From Saccharococcus thermophilus (GTDB taxonomy: Bacteria; Bacillota; Bacilli; Bacillales; Anoxybacillaceae): a stretch of 64,000 nucleotides of DNA. A model generated the notes under the pieces. That model saw nothing but the letters and a program-made list of their open reading frames with translations. It made no database searches and was not told the origin of the DNA. A program made the position numbers and the translations under genes. Positions 1 to 10,440 of the stretch are shown piece after piece; position 1 is the first letter of the stretch; every line of letters starts with the position of its first letter. The stretch covers positions 1,612,001 through 1,676,000 of the forward strand of contig NZ_JAASRS010000001.1 of the NCBI RefSeq assembly GCF_011761475.1, given 5' to 3'.

Positions 1-496
1 TCCGCGGCAGTGCGGCATGTTTCATCGCCGAATGATACAGCGGCGCAAATAAAAACGCTAATCCTTTCGTTTTTAACGCTTTTTTCGCTTCCTCTGGAGT
101 TGTTTGAATGCCAATGCGAAGCGCTTCTAACACATCCGCGCTTCCGCTTTTGGAGGAAACGGCGCGATTGCCGTGCTTCGCCACTTTGACGCCGAGCGAG
201 GAAACAACGATCGCTGCTGCCGTGGAAATGTTGAACGTCGATGCCCCGTCCCCTCCCGTTCCGCACGTATCGATGACTTCTTCTTCATAATCGAGGGCCA
301 TCATGCGACTGCGCATCGCTCTCACGAATCCCGTCAATTCATCGACCGTTTCCCCGCGCAAGCGCAAAATCGATAAAAAGCTGGCAATTTGGCTCGCCGT
401 CGCTTCCCCGGACATAATCGTCATCATCGCTTCATACGCTTCTTCCTCCGTCAGCACATATCCGTCAACACATTTATGAAGAAGTTGTTTCAACAT
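1..496 (-). CDS. trpD: Anthranilate phosphoribosyltransferase, partial (3' end outside window)
   Basis: Second step of tryptophan synthesis: it transfers the phosphoribosyl group of PRPP to anthranilate. About 165 residues are present, starting at an ATG at 496 that lies 23 bases inside the end of trpE, so translation is probably coupled. The glycine-rich PRPP-binding signature CGTGGDG and the following STFNIST segment are readable, as is the KHGNRAVSSKSGSADVLEALG-like region (here with R before IG). The gene runs off the window edge, so the C-terminal half cannot be judged. It belongs to the TRAP-regulated trp operon. Confidence 0.95.
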   Translation of the reverse strand, partial: MLKQLLHKCVDGYVLTEEEAYEAMMTIMSGEATASQIASFLSILRLRGETVDELTGFVRAMRSRMMALDYEEEVIDTCGTGGDGASTFNISTAAAIVVSSLGVKVAKHGNRAVSSKSGSADVLEALRIGIQTTPEEAKKALKTKGLAFLFAPLYHSAMKHAALPR

Positions 497-2015
497 ATAG
501 GCTCTCCCCTCTCATAAATAATTGTTCCGCACGCTCAATCGCCTTCATTAAGGCGCTCGCCTTATTGCGCGTTTCTTTCCATTCGAGTTCGGGAACCGAA
601 TCGGCGACAATCCCCGCTCCGGCTTGCACATACGCGCAACCGTCTTTGACAATCGCCGTACGAATCGCAATACACGAATCAATATTGCCGTCAAAGCCGA
701 TATAAGCAATCGTGCCGGCGTACAAACTGCGCGCCGTCGGCTCTAACTCCTGTAAAATTTGCATCGCTCTCACTTTCGGCGCGCCGCTTACCGTCCCGGC
801 CGGAAACGCGGCAAGCAAGGCGTCAATCGGATGCACCTCTTCCTTTAGTTCGCCTGTTACTTTCGAAATTAAATGCATGACGTGCGAAAACTTGCCAATT
901 TCCATTAACACAGGCGTCCGAACCGTTCCGTATTTGGCCACTTTCCCGATATCGTTGCGGGCTAAATCGACGAGCATATAATGTTCGGCTCGTTCTTTTG
1001 GGTCATGGTAAAGCTCGTCGGCAAGCCGCTCATCCTCTTCCGTCGACCGTCCCCGCCTTCTCGTTCCAGCGATCGGGTGAATTTCCATTTGACGGTTATA
1101 CACTTGAATGAGCTTTTCTGGAGAGCTGCCGACAATTTCAAGATCATCGAGGCGAAAATAAAACATATACGGCGATGGATTAATATGGCGCAGCATCCGG
1201 TATACTTGAAATCCGCTGACGCGAATCGGGACGGCAAACCGCTGCGATAAAACCGCTTGAAACACGTCCCCGCTGGAAATATAGCGTTTGATCGTCTCGA
1301 CATCTTGTAAAAATCTTGCTTTGTCATAATTGGAGATAACCCCTTGAAAGGAAACACCCGTTTCTTCGTCCGCGTGATCAAGCAATAACAAACGCTCTGC
1401 TCTTCCGCTTGCTGCTTTTTTCATTAAGGCGGCGATCCGTTTAAGCCCTTGTTCATACTTTTGCTTCTTTGTTTCTTCCGTATCTCGCTCCGTTAAACGG
1501 ACGTAATGAATAAAGACAAGTTCGCGTTTATAATGGTCCAATACGATCAAAGACTCGCAAAAAATGAAATAGCCGATCTTCATGGAAAGGTCTCGGTTGG
1601 GATGAATGGGAACTTTTTCGATGGCGGAAATAAAGTCATATCCCAAAAAACCAACCGCGCCGCCGGTAAACGGAACCGCTTCGTTCAGCCGCTTGACGCA
1701 AAGCTTCTGTTCGATAGAGCAAAACGCTTCCTTCAGCGAAGAAGTTTTTGCTATTTCTTCACCGTGCCCATCAATGACAGAAAACGTATGACCGGTTTCA
1801 CTTTCTAACGTCAAAAACGGCGACAAGCCGATGAAAGAATAGCGAGCCCACGGCGACTGGTCATCTTTACTTTCTAGCAAAAACACCGCATCCTCGCGCA
1901 AATTTTCAAAGATTTTAAGCGGCTCGAATACATCGGCTAAAAAGCGGCGCACAATCGGAATCGTGCGGAAATGGCGCGCATCCTCCAAAAATGCGGCAAG
2001 CGTGTAGTTGGACAT
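474..2015 (-). CDS. trpE: Anthranilate synthase component I
   Basis: Converts chorismate plus ammonia (from a glutamine amidotransferase partner) to anthranilate, the first committed step to tryptophan. The protein is 513 residues, normal for the family. The LLES motif at about residues 46-49 is the tryptophan feedback site, and the C-terminal chorismate-binding domain carries HPIAGTRRRG and the GAGIVADS signature. The ATG at 2015 was chosen over the longer open frame because a GGAGGAG site lies just before it and the extra upstream codons lie in the attenuator. First gene after the TRAP leader; it overlaps trpD. Confidence 0.97.
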   Translation of the reverse strand: MSNYTLAAFLEDARHFRTIPIVRRFLADVFEPLKIFENLREDAVFLLESKDDQSPWARYSFIGLSPFLTLESETGHTFSVIDGHGEEIAKTSSLKEAFCSIEQKLCVKRLNEAVPFTGGAVGFLGYDFISAIEKVPIHPNRDLSMKIGYFIFCESLIVLDHYKRELVFIHYVRLTERDTEETKKQKYEQGLKRIAALMKKAASGRAERLLLLDHADEETGVSFQGVISNYDKARFLQDVETIKRYISSGDVFQAVLSQRFAVPIRVSGFQVYRMLRHINPSPYMFYFRLDDLEIVGSSPEKLIQVYNRQMEIHPIAGTRRRGRSTEEDERLADELYHDPKERAEHYMLVDLARNDIGKVAKYGTVRTPVLMEIGKFSHVMHLISKVTGELKEEVHPIDALLAAFPAGTVSGAPKVRAMQILQELEPTARSLYAGTIAYIGFDGNIDSCIAIRTAIVKDGCAYVQAGAGIVADSVPELEWKETRNKASALMKAIERAEQLFMRGESLYVETTSS

Positions 2016-2075
2016 GATTCTCCTCCTCCGTTTATTCGGATGGAGAATGAGGGTTTGTGAGGCGAAATAGGGGAA

Positions 2076-2108
2076 TAAAAAAACCCAAAGACAGAGATGC
2101 CTTTGGGT
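2076..2108 (-). terminator. trp attenuator terminator
   Basis: On the minus strand an 8-bp stem (ACCCAAAG with CTTTGGGT) closes a 10-base loop and is followed by seven T residues. It lies about 60 bases before trpE. Its 5' arm overlaps ATCTACCC (2105-2112), which can instead pair with GGGTAGAT (2162-2169) as an antiterminator. This is the standard Bacillus trp attenuator arrangement. Confidence 0.93.
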
Positions 2109-2133
2109 AGATTTTGCACTCATTCAACAAACG

Positions 2134-2187
2134 CTCACCTCAACTAAACTCGCTCATTCTCATCTACCCTAAACTCTGCTCTTGCTC
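2134..2187 (-). promoter_or_regulatory. TRAP-binding site of the trp leader (11 triplets)
   Basis: Reading the minus strand from 2187 to 2134 there are eleven GAG or UAG triplets, mostly two or three bases apart with one one-base gap. Eleven matches the eleven subunits of the TRAP ring. The fourth to sixth triplets overlap the 5' arm of the antiterminator, so bound TRAP would block it and favour the terminator. The gene for TRAP (mtrB) lies at 9032-9256 in the same window. Confidence 0.93.
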
Positions 2188-2211
2188 TGCTTACTTATTG
2201 CTTTGTTTCCT

Positions 2212-2241
2212 ATCATATTACATTTCGGTTTTTTTTGTCAA
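2212..2241 (-). promoter_or_regulatory. Sigma-A promoter of the trp operon
   Basis: TTGACA (2241-2236) and TATGAT (2217-2212) are separated by 18 bases. The -35 and most of the spacer lie inside the last codons of aroH, so trp can be transcribed both from here and by read-through from the aro genes. Confidence 0.8.
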
Positions 2242-2598
2242 CGACAAATCCGGCCGCAAGATCATCGCATCCCGCAAATAAACATGGGAGATTTCTTCTT
2301 GTTTTTTCGTCGTATGAACGGTCATCATCACCCGGATGCAGCGCGGCAGAGAATTTGGAACCGGAATTTCCCGCATGCACATGACCGGAACGTACGTCCA
2401 TCCTTCTAAACGGCGGAGCGCTTGCGCCGGAAAGGCCGCGGTAATATCATCGGTCACCGAAATAAGCACAAACGATACGTCGCTTGCTGCGACGTCATTA
2501 GCCCGAATCATTTCTCTCAGCAACGTTTCCGTGGCGTCAACGATTTCTTTCGCTTCATTGCGTTCCACTGTAATCGCTCCCCGAATGCCGCGGATCAT
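2218..2598 (-). CDS. aroH: Chorismate mutase, AroH type
   Basis: Converts chorismate to prephenate for phenylalanine and tyrosine. The 126-residue protein is the monofunctional trimeric AroH class: it starts [12 protein letters not shown], carries the active-site RGA and the RCIRVMM segment, and matches the usual length of about 127. Its ATG overlaps the aroB stop by four bases (ATGA), indicating coupling. The 3' end contains the trp promoter. It stands between aroB and trpE exactly as in B. subtilis. Confidence 0.97.
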   Translation of the reverse strand: MIRGIRGAITVERNEAKEIVDATETLLREMIRANDVAASDVSFVLISVTDDITAAFPAQALRRLEGWTYVPVMCMREIPVPNSLPRCIRVMMTVHTTKKQEEISHVYLRDAMILRPDLSLTKKTEM

Positions 2599-3695
2599 GC
2601 TCTCCCACCTCCCGTTTGGGCAAATTCACGAAGCAGGACGGACAAGGTATCGTCGTCGAGCGCTTCGATGTCTACTTCGCCAATATCTTTTAACAGCACC
2701 ATGCGCACCATCCCTGCCCTTGCTTTTTTATCGCCTTTCATTTTTTCGAGCAGGCGGTCGAGCTTTACCGTTGCTGGAATGGAGACAGGGAATCCGTATG
2801 TACGTAACCAGGCGGAAAACTGGTGATCAGCAAACGAGCGCCCATATACCCTCTCGCTAGCAAAAATGGCAAACAGCATTCCGAGCGCTACGGCGTCGCC
2901 ATGGGTGATTGTTCCATAGCCAAGTTCGCTTTCTAGCGCGTGCCCAAGCGTATGACCGAAATTTAAATGGGCGCGTACCCCTGACTCTTTCTCATCTTCG
3001 CGCACGACGCTTGCTTTGATTTCAATGCCTTTTTGAATGCAATGCGCAAGCCGCTCCCCTGTTAAATCACAAAGCGTATGGATTTCCTGCCGCAGCCATT
3101 CGTAAAAACGGCGGTCGCGGATCAGCGCATGCTTAATGACTTCGGCAAAGCCCGAACGCAGCTCTTTTTCGGGCAAGGAACGCAAAAAGGCGGTGTCATA
3201 AACAACCGCTTCCGGCTGATGAAACGCCCCGATCATATTTTTTCCGAGAGGATGGTTGATCGCCACTTTGCCGCCAACCGCGCTGTCATGCGCAAGCAAC
3301 GTGGTTGGGATTTGTATATATCGAATGCCGCGCATATAAGTGGCCGCGACAAATCCGGCCAGGTCGCCGACCACACCGCCGCCAAAGGCAAGAATAAGGG
3401 AATGGCGGTCGAGGCCATATTCAAGTGCCGCCGTTTGGCATGCGTAATATTGTTCAAACGATTTTGCCCCTTCCCCGCTCGGAATGACATGCGTGTATAC
3501 GTGGTAATCATCGGAAAGCAGTGCCTGAAGCTGCGATACATATAGCGTCTCCAGCGTTTGATCAGTAACAATCAGCAGTTTCGTTCCCGCAGGGAAAGAT
3601 AAAGAACGAAGAATTTTCGGCAGGGAATGGATAATTCCTTCCCCGAGAAAAAGCGGATACTGTTTTGTTTTCGTTTCAATAAGCAATTGTTTCAT
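2595..3695 (-). CDS. aroB: 3-dehydroquinate synthase
   Basis: Second step of the shikimate pathway: cyclises DAHP to 3-dehydroquinate, using NAD and a divalent metal. The 366 residues include the NAD-binding GGGVVGD motif followed by [10 protein letters not shown], the metal-site region HALIRD, and [13 protein letters not shown]. Length is normal. It follows aroF by two bases and overlaps aroH by four, so it is part of a tightly packed aro unit. Confidence 0.97.
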   Translation of the reverse strand: MKQLLIETKTKQYPLFLGEGIIHSLPKILRSLSFPAGTKLLIVTDQTLETLYVSQLQALLSDDYHVYTHVIPSGEGAKSFEQYYACQTAALEYGLDRHSLILAFGGGVVGDLAGFVAATYMRGIRYIQIPTTLLAHDSAVGGKVAINHPLGKNMIGAFHQPEAVVYDTAFLRSLPEKELRSGFAEVIKHALIRDRRFYEWLRQEIHTLCDLTGERLAHCIQKGIEIKASVVREDEKESGVRAHLNFGHTLGHALESELGYGTITHGDAVALGMLFAIFASERVYGRSFADHQFSAWLRTYGFPVSIPATVKLDRLLEKMKGDKKARAGMVRMVLLKDIGEVDIEALDDDTLSVLLREFAQTGGGRA

Positions 3696-3697
3696 GA

Positions 3698-4864
3698 TTA
3701 AAACTCCCTTGCATAACGGCGCATTTTTTCAACGTTTTCCTTAATGAGGTCCATGCGGTCTTGGCCAAATTGATCGACGATGGCGGCTGCCACTTCCCAG
3801 GCCACCACCGCTTCAGCCACGACGCTGGCCGCCGGCACGGCGCAGCTGTCCGAGCGCTCGATGCTGGCCGCAAACGGCTCCTTCGTTTCAATGTCTACGC
3901 TTTGCAGCGGCTTGTACAACGTCGGAATCGGCTTCATCACCCCGCGCACGACAATCGGCATGCCGGTTGTCATTCCACCCTCAAAGCCGCCGGCGCGGTT
4001 CGTCCGGCGCGTAAACCCCTTTTCCTTGCTCCAAATAATCTCATCGTGCACTTCGCTTCCAGGGAGGCGCGCCGCTTCAAAGCCGATGCCAAACTCCACC
4101 CCTTTAAAGGCATTAATGCTGACGATGGCCGCCGCAATTTTGGCATCGAGCTTGCGGTCATAATGAACATGGCTGCCTACCCCTGCCGGCACTCCTTCGA
4201 CAATCACCTCGACGATGCCGCCGATCGAGTCGCCATTTTTCTTGGCGTTGTCGATCGCTTCCATCATTTTAACGGCTGCTTCCTCATCAAAACAGCGCAC
4301 TGGTGACGCTTCTGTCACTTCCTGCAGTTCCTCGAGCGATTGATAATGAAGCCGCTTGACGCGGACCCCGCCGATTTCCAACACATGCCCGGCCACGCGG
4401 ATGCCAAGCTCCTCTAAAATCCGCTTCGCCACCGCTCCGGCCGCAACCCGCACCGTTGTCTCGCGCGCTGACGAACGTTCTAGCACATTGCGCATATCGC
4501 GATGCCCGTATTTTAACGCGCCGTTTAAATCGGCATGTCCCGGACGCGGACGCGTCACTTTTCGCTTTACTTCTTCCTCATGATCGATCGGTTCAATGGC
4601 CATAATACTTTGCCAATGTTTCCAGTCACGGTTTTCGACCACAAGCGTAATCGGCGAACCAAGCGTTTTTCCATGGCGGACGCCGCTTAAAATTTTCACT
4701 TCGTCTTTTTCGATTTGCATCCGCCGCCCGCGCCCGTATCCTTTTTGCCGTCTTGCCAGCTCTTTATTAATATGTTCGGCAAGCAGCGGCAAGCCCGCTG
4801 GCACTCCTTCCAGAATCGTTGTCAATTGCGGTCCGTGCGATTCCCCTGCTGTCAAATAGCGCAT
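3698..4864 (-). CDS. aroF: Chorismate synthase
   Basis: Last step of the shikimate pathway: eliminates phosphate from EPSP to give chorismate, with reduced FMN. The 388-residue protein begins [12 protein letters not shown], with the flavin-binding GESHG motif, and contains RSSARET and the EGGMTTG-type segment ([10 protein letters not shown]). The ATG at 4864 is preceded by GAAGGGAGAG and matches the family N-terminus; the upstream 41 in-frame codons are not typical. Named aroF in Bacillus and aroC in enterics. Confidence 0.97.
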   Translation of the reverse strand: MRYLTAGESHGPQLTTILEGVPAGLPLLAEHINKELARRQKGYGRGRRMQIEKDEVKILSGVRHGKTLGSPITLVVENRDWKHWQSIMAIEPIDHEEEVKRKVTRPRPGHADLNGALKYGHRDMRNVLERSSARETTVRVAAGAVAKRILEELGIRVAGHVLEIGGVRVKRLHYQSLEELQEVTEASPVRCFDEEAAVKMMEAIDNAKKNGDSIGGIVEVIVEGVPAGVGSHVHYDRKLDAKIAAAIVSINAFKGVEFGIGFEAARLPGSEVHDEIIWSKEKGFTRRTNRAGGFEGGMTTGMPIVVRGVMKPIPTLYKPLQSVDIETKEPFAASIERSDSCAVPAASVVAEAVVAWEVAAAIVDQFGQDRMDLIKENVEKMRRYAREF

Positions 4865-4983
4865 GTTTTTCTCTCCCTTCAACTCTTTAACGCGGTTAAG
4901 TAAAAATATATCATAAATTTGAAAAATGAAAATAGTTTCGATAAAAAAAGAATTCATCTTGGCGATGAACTCTTTGCGAATCA

Positions 4984-5802
<819 letters not shown>

Positions 5803-5858
5803 CTATGCCATAAGTATATCGCAAAGCGGGTAAAGTAGAGAAGAAAAAACCGTAAAAC

Positions 5859-5889
5859 AAAAACCGGCCATGACGCTGACCGGTTTTTG
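5859..5889 (-). terminator. Terminator after ndk
   Basis: A 9-bp stem (AAAAACCGG with CCGGTTTTT) around a 12-base loop lies directly after the ndk stop and is flanked by T residues on both strands, so it could act in either direction. Confidence 0.8.
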
Positions 5890-5890
5890 T

Positions 5891-6340
5891 TTAGTATAGC
5901 CATTGATTAATCAACTTCGAATAATTGACAAGCTCTTCTTCTTTGAAAAAGAGATTGATTTCCCGTTCTGCGCTTTGTGGCGAATCGGAACCGTGAATTA
6001 CATTTTTGCCAACCGTCAATCCATAGTCGCCGCGAATCGTGCCAGGCGCCGCTTCTTGTGGATTGGTTTTTCCCATCATTTGCCGTGCGGTCGCAATGAC
6101 GTTTTCGCCTTCCCACACCATGGCGAACACCGGGCCGGATGTAATGAAATCAACTAATTCCCCGAAAAACGGGCGTTCTTTATGCTCCGCGTAGTGCTGT
6201 TCTGCTAATTCGCGCGATACTTGCATCAATTTTGCCCCGACAAGCTGGAATCCTTTTTTCTCAAAGCGGGAAACAATCTCGCCGATTAAATTGCGCTGAA
6301 CCCCGTCAGGCTTGACCATGATAAACGTTCTTTCCACCAT
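5891..6340 (-). CDS. ndk: Nucleoside diphosphate kinase
   Basis: Transfers the gamma phosphate of ATP to nucleoside diphosphates through a phosphohistidine. The 149 residues begin [16 protein letters not shown]; the catalytic histidine is in NVIHGSDS, followed by [10 protein letters not shown]. Normal length. Single gene with its own terminator. Confidence 0.98.
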   Translation of the reverse strand: MVERTFIMVKPDGVQRNLIGEIVSRFEKKGFQLVGAKLMQVSRELAEQHYAEHKERPFFGELVDFITSGPVFAMVWEGENVIATARQMMGKTNPQEAAPGTIRGDYGLTVGKNVIHGSDSPQSAEREINLFFKEEELVNYSKLINQWLY

Positions 6341-6439
6341 GTATGCTCCACCCCTACTGTAATATGTATTAGGAAACCGGGTTCCCCATCAAAATAGTAC
6401 CATTGTTTTCGGCCAATAGCAATAATATCCTTGAAAGCG

Positions 6440-7405
6440 CTAAAAATCCCTTTTTCCAATGTACTTCGCTATATCATATAATGTCGAACGCGCTTTATTG
6501 TTCGGCAGCGTTTCTAGCACGCGCAGCGCTTTTTGCAAATAGCGGTCGCTCAGCTCATATGATTTTTTAATCGCATCGGTTTGTTTAATGAGGGCAATGA
6601 TTTCTTTCATTTCATCTGGTGTTGTTTCCGGGTGCACGACCGTTGCAATCTTTGTTTTAAGCCGTTCGTTTTCCATCGCAAACAAGACCGGCAGTGTTAC
6701 ATTTCCTTGCAATAAATCGCTTCCTGCCGGTTTGCCAAGCTGCGCTTCCGTACCGGTAAAATCAAGAATATCATCGGTGATTTGAAACGACATGCCAACA
6801 TAATACCCGAATAAGTAGAGGCGCTCCGCCACCTCTTTCGGCGCGTTCGCCGCAATCGCGCCAAGCTGGCAGCTAGCGGCAATCAGCAGCGCGGTTTTTC
6901 GTTTAATGCGCCGCAAGTAGCAACGAAGGTTTTGATCGAACCGATATTTATCTTTAATTTGCTCAATTTCGCCTCTGCACACTTCGACAATCGTATTCGC
7001 TAACACTTGATGGGCAAGCGGGTTGTCAAGACGTGTTATCCGCTCGAGGGATCGGGCGAACATATAGTCGCCGGCATACATGGCAAAACGGTTGCTCCAT
7101 TTGGCTTTAATCGTCTGTCTGCCCCGGCGCAGTTCGGCATCATCAATCACATCATCATGCACAAGGGAAGCCATGTGAATGAGCTCTAACGCCACAGCCA
7201 CATGCTTAACGCGCTCAATATCATAATCGCCAAACTTTGCGGCAAGCAATACAAAAACGGGACGGATCCGCTTTCCGCCCGCCTGCAATAAATGCAGCGC
7301 CGCCTCGCTAAGTTGCGCATACTCGGACTGGATTGTTTTTTCTAGCTCTTTTTCCACTGCACGTAAATCTGTATTCAAAAACGAATACATCGCCTTTAAC
7401 TTCAT
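6440..7405 (-). CDS. hepT: Heptaprenyl diphosphate synthase, catalytic subunit (component II)
   Basis: Adds isopentenyl units to farnesyl diphosphate to make the C35 side chain of menaquinone-7. It is the large subunit of a two-part enzyme with HepS. The two aspartate-rich motifs are DDVID (in LVHDDVIDDAELRRG) and DDILD (in QITDDILDFTG). The ATG at 7405 is preceded by AAGGTG at six bases; a GTG three codons earlier overlaps that site and was not chosen. Length 321, as in G. stearothermophilus. Follows menG. Confidence 0.96.
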   Translation of the reverse strand: MKLKAMYSFLNTDLRAVEKELEKTIQSEYAQLSEAALHLLQAGGKRIRPVFVLLAAKFGDYDIERVKHVAVALELIHMASLVHDDVIDDAELRRGRQTIKAKWSNRFAMYAGDYMFARSLERITRLDNPLAHQVLANTIVEVCRGEIEQIKDKYRFDQNLRCYLRRIKRKTALLIAASCQLGAIAANAPKEVAERLYLFGYYVGMSFQITDDILDFTGTEAQLGKPAGSDLLQGNVTLPVLFAMENERLKTKIATVVHPETTPDEMKEIIALIKQTDAIKKSYELSDRYLQKALRVLETLPNNKARSTLYDIAKYIGKRDF

Positions 7406-7422
7406 GATGTTCACCTTAACTA

Positions 7423-8127
7423 TTATCGTTTATAACCTAAGTGCATCGCAGCAACGCCAAAGGTGTACGGTTTCACTTCGATATCGACAAAACCAGCTTC
7501 GCGAAACATTTGCGCCAGTTCGTCTCTTCCTGGAAAATCGCGCGCCGATTCTTGAAGCCACGAGTATTCTTCATAACTTTTCGCCAATAATTTTCCAAAT
7601 AAAGGCATAATAAAACGAAAGTAAAAATAATATAACTGACGAAAACCGATTAACGTTGGTTGAGATGTTTCGAGACAAACGACCATTCCGCCCGGCTTTG
7701 CGACACGGTACATTTCTTTTAGCACCGTCATATAATCAGGCACGTTGCGCAATCCAAAGCCGATCGTCACATAGTCAAACGTATTATCAGAAAACGGCAA
7801 ATTCATCGCATTGCCGTGAATGAGCTTTACATTCGTCAGCTGCCGCTCTTTTACTTTTTGTTCTCCTACTTTTAACATGTTTTGACTGAAATCAAGTCCA
7901 TATACTTCCCCGCTTGGTCCGACCGCTTCAGCGAGCGCAATCGTCCAATCAGCCGTGCCGCAGCAAACATCGAGCGCCTTTTTTCCTTTTTGTACATTCA
8001 TCCGCTTCATTGTATCTTCCCGCCATTTAAGATGGCGCCGGAAGCTAATGACCGAATTCATGCGGTCATAATGTTGATAAATTTTTTCAAACACATGGTG
8101 AACTCGTTCTTCTTTCGATTGCTGCAT
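7423..8127 (-). CDS. menG: Demethylmenaquinone methyltransferase
   Basis: Last step of menaquinone synthesis: C-methylation of demethylmenaquinone with SAM. The 234-residue class I methyltransferase has the UbiE/MenG signatures YDRMNSVIS near the N-terminus, [10 protein letters not shown] (SAM-binding) and [15 protein letters not shown]. It lies between the two heptaprenyl synthase genes, so one transcript supplies both ring methylation and side chain. Confidence 0.96.
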   Translation of the reverse strand: MQQSKEERVHHVFEKIYQHYDRMNSVISFRRHLKWREDTMKRMNVQKGKKALDVCCGTADWTIALAEAVGPSGEVYGLDFSQNMLKVGEQKVKERQLTNVKLIHGNAMNLPFSDNTFDYVTIGFGLRNVPDYMTVLKEMYRVAKPGGMVVCLETSQPTLIGFRQLYYFYFRFIMPLFGKLLAKSYEEYSWLQESARDFPGRDELAQMFREAGFVDIEVKPYTFGVAAMHLGYKR

Positions 8128-8131
8128 ACTT

Positions 8132-8932
8132 CTACCCTTCTTCCACCGTCTTTTTCGCGATGGTTGAAAAACCGCCAGTCAGTTCAGAAATGCGGATTTG
8201 CAACATCTCATTGACTTGTAATTTTGCGTTCAGCAACGCTTCTTTGCAATGATCGATATATCGATTGCAAATATGAAGCAAATATTGCTTCTGCTCTTTC
8301 GTTACCATTTTGGACTTTGGAAAGAGAATATTTCCCATTTGTTCAAACAACGCGGAAGAACCGGAGCGGACGAACATTTCCTTTTCCGTGATTAAACGCC
8401 TTAGCAGCAAATAATAATAGGAAAACTTCACCCATACAGGAGTGGAAAAATGGGCGGCCATTTTGCAAATTAATGCGGATTCAATCGTTCCGACGCTGTC
8501 AAATAACGTTTCGATCCGCTCAATGTCTTTTTGATACAATCGGACTTTATGCTCGTTGATGTCGCGAATCGCCTCCGCAAAGAGGCGAATGAGCGGTATT
8601 TCATTCAACTTCGCTAAATAATCGTAATATAAACCACTATATAGATCGCCGGCAAGGACAACTAATTGCCTCGTTTTTAAATCATCGTGTTCAGAAACAG
8701 AATTCGTTACTTCATCGTGGGTATCAAGGGCGATTTGCACAAGCATCATCGGAATAATATAGTGATTGACTTTTTCTGGAGCAATGGCCGCGTCTTCCAA
8801 CACGGATAAAGACAACAAAATGCGGTCTTCATCAATTTGTCTCGCTGGTATATGCTCGAACAAATAAGAATGGTGAAGAAAGCGTTCAATTTGCTCTTTT
8901 AACAACGCGATTTTTTTCATGATATGTTTCAA
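8132..8932 (-). CDS. hepS: Heptaprenyl diphosphate synthase, regulatory subunit (component I)
   Basis: Non-catalytic partner of HepT that sets product chain length. It lacks aspartate-rich prenyltransferase motifs; the conserved [10 protein letters not shown] stretch and position identify it. Start is uncertain: AAGGGTG is followed after six bases by a TTG (8932), which is the best spacing, while an ATG at 8938 abuts the Shine-Dalgarno and another at 8920 is far from it. Ends four bases before menG. Confidence 0.9.
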   Translation of the reverse strand: MKHIMKKIALLKEQIERFLHHSYLFEHIPARQIDEDRILLSLSVLEDAAIAPEKVNHYIIPMMLVQIALDTHDEVTNSVSEHDDLKTRQLVVLAGDLYSGLYYDYLAKLNEIPLIRLFAEAIRDINEHKVRLYQKDIERIETLFDSVGTIESALICKMAAHFSTPVWVKFSYYYLLLRRLITEKEMFVRSGSSALFEQMGNILFPKSKMVTKEQKQYLLHICNRYIDHCKEALLNAKLQVNEMLQIRISELTGGFSTIAKKTVEEG

Positions 8933-9031
8933 AATCATCACCCTTGTCCCCAAAAAATTTGCATACAATTAACGGAGTAATTATTACATAATTTTTTTGC
9001 AAACGCTCTAGTTTCATGAAAATAAGTACAA

Positions 9032-9256
9032 TTACTTTTTCCCTTCCGACTCAATTTCACCATGTCTTGTTTGAATATACGCCTTTCCTCTTACTTTAAT
9101 CGCCGATGTATGCTCCGTAAATTGGGCGATCAACACTTCGCCCTTATCGAGCTTTTCCGAATGATGAAAGCGTGTATCCGCCCCTCTTGTTAATCCGATG
9201 ACATTCACTCCGTCCTCTAGCGCTTTAATGACCACATAATCGCTGTTTACGTACAT
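9032..9256 (-). CDS. mtrB: trp RNA-binding attenuation protein (TRAP)
   Basis: Forms an 11-subunit ring that, with bound tryptophan, wraps trp leader RNA and causes termination. The 74-residue form starting [13 protein letters not shown] agrees with the G. stearothermophilus protein; a second ATG one codon upstream (9259) is equally possible. The RNA-contact residues are present in [10 protein letters not shown] and [13 protein letters not shown]. It lies directly after folE (mtrA), as in B. subtilis. Its target leader is at 2134-2187. Confidence 0.97.
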   Translation of the reverse strand: MYVNSDYVVIKALEDGVNVIGLTRGADTRFHHSEKLDKGEVLIAQFTEHTSAIKVRGKAYIQTRHGEIESEGKK

Positions 9257-9288
9257 CATTCTCTCCTCCTTAAAATGATTTGCATTTT

Positions 9289-9855
9289 TTATGCTTTTAT
9301 GAGGGACAATACTTCTGCCCGGGCGTTTGGATCGGTCTCAAACACGCCGCGCACCGCCGTTGTCACTGTTTTGGCTCCCGGTTTTTTTACGCCGCGCATC
9401 GTCATACACATATGTTCTGCTTCCACAACGACCATGACGCCGTGGGGGTCAAGCGCTTCCACAATCGAATCGGCTACTGTCGCCGTAATGCGTTCTTGCA
9501 ATTGCGGACGACGCGCCACCGCCTCGACTGCCCGAGCCAGCTTGCTTAATCCTGTCACTTTCCCTTCACGAGGAATGTAGGCGACATGGGCAACGCCGAA
9601 AAATGGGACTAAATGATGCTCACACATCGAATAAAACGGGATATCTTTCACAAGCACAAGCTCTTCATGGTCTTCACTAAACACCGTCTGAAAATGTTCT
9701 TTCGGATCTTCATGCAATCCAGCAAATACTTCGGCATACATCTTCGCGACCCGCTTTGGCGTGTCGACCAATCCTTCGCGATTTGGATCTTCGCCAATCG
9801 CTTCTAAAATTAACCGAACGGCATATTCGATTTGTTCATAATTCACATGTGACAT
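9289..9855 (-). CDS. folE: GTP cyclohydrolase I
   Basis: First step of folate synthesis: GTP to dihydroneopterin triphosphate. The 188-residue protein carries the zinc ligands in [10 protein letters not shown] and [10 protein letters not shown], plus the GLSKLAR motif. The ATG at 9855 ([10 protein letters not shown]) was chosen over a longer frame because GGAGG lies 11 bases upstream and the N-terminus fits. Also called mtrA; cotranscribed with mtrB. Confidence 0.96.
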   Translation of the reverse strand: MSHVNYEQIEYAVRLILEAIGEDPNREGLVDTPKRVAKMYAEVFAGLHEDPKEHFQTVFSEDHEELVLVKDIPFYSMCEHHLVPFFGVAHVAYIPREGKVTGLSKLARAVEAVARRPQLQERITATVADSIVEALDPHGVMVVVEAEHMCMTMRGVKKPGAKTVTTAVRGVFETDPNARAEVLSLIKA

Positions 9856-9925
9856 ACAAGCAACATCCTCCTGCACCATAAAAGCTGAATGTAATCCGAT
9901 TCTAGCATAGATAGCGAAAAAAAAG

Positions 9926-9959
9926 CAAAAAAGAAGGGCAGTGCATCGCCTACCCTTCC
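9926..9959 (-). terminator. Probable terminator after hbs
   Basis: On the minus strand GAAGGG pairs with CCCTTC around a GC-containing loop and runs into six T residues, about 23 bases after the hbs stop and before folE. Because hbs is highly expressed, a partial stop here would separate it from folE. Confidence 0.65.
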
Positions 9960-9981
9960 TTCCAAGCTCCTTTATGTAAGC

Positions 9982-10254
9982 TTATTTTACAGCATCTTTA
10001 AGAGCTTTGCCTGGTTTGAATGCAGGAACTTTGCTCGCAGGGATTTCCATTTCCTCTCCTGTTTGCGGGTTGCGCCCTTTACGAGCCGCGCGCTCGCGCA
10101 CTTCAAAGTTCCCGAAGCCGATTAATTGTACCTTATCACCTTTTCTTAGCGCTTCTGTGATTGATTCAAATACAGCGTCTACCGCTTTCGTTGCATCTTT
10201 TTTAGAAAGACCGCTAGTTTCGGCAACTGCGTTAATTAATTCTGTCTTATTCAT
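9982..10254 (-). CDS. hbs: DNA-binding protein HU
   Basis: Nucleoid protein that bends DNA. The 90-residue sequence begins [10 protein letters not shown] and has the beta-arm signature [21 protein letters not shown]. The ATG at 10254 follows GGAGGTG at six bases; the in-frame GTG at 10263 is inside that site. Followed by folE/mtrB as in B. subtilis. Confidence 0.98.
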   Translation of the reverse strand: MNKTELINAVAETSGLSKKDATKAVDAVFESITEALRKGDKVQLIGFGNFEVRERAARKGRNPQTGEEMEIPASKVPAFKPGKALKDAVK

Positions 10255-10357
10255 GCCATTCACCTCCTCCCAAGAGGATTGTTAAAACTGCTTGCTTAAT
10301 ACCATTTCTTCACACTTTCTCGCATTTCTATACGTATAAAATGTGGTGACATGCCTA

Positions 10358-10386
10358 ATATTAACCAATTTATCGCTATAATTCAA
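10358..10386 (-). promoter_or_regulatory. Sigma-A-like promoter of hbs
   Basis: TTGAAT (10386-10381) and TAATAT (10363-10358) are 17 bases apart, about 100 bases before the hbs start. This leaves a long untranslated leader. Confidence 0.65.
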
Positions 10387-10440
10387 CATATTTTTCCGCA
10401 AATCGATGAAATTTAGGCACATTCACCAAAAAAATTGAAT

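Noticed and set aside
962-1381. Minus-strand frame of 139 codons within trpE
   Set aside because: Out-of-frame shadow of trpE with no family features.
2016-2123. 36-codon N-terminal extension of TrpE
   Set aside because: The codons run through the attenuator hairpin and its T tract; a good ribosome site is only at 2015.
2041-2220. T-box leader for the trp genes
   Set aside because: No T-box sequence or specifier stem; the triplet track and paired stems fit TRAP control.
2336-2860. Plus-strand frame of 174 codons over aroH and aroB
   Set aside because: Antisense to two well-supported genes; no start signal.
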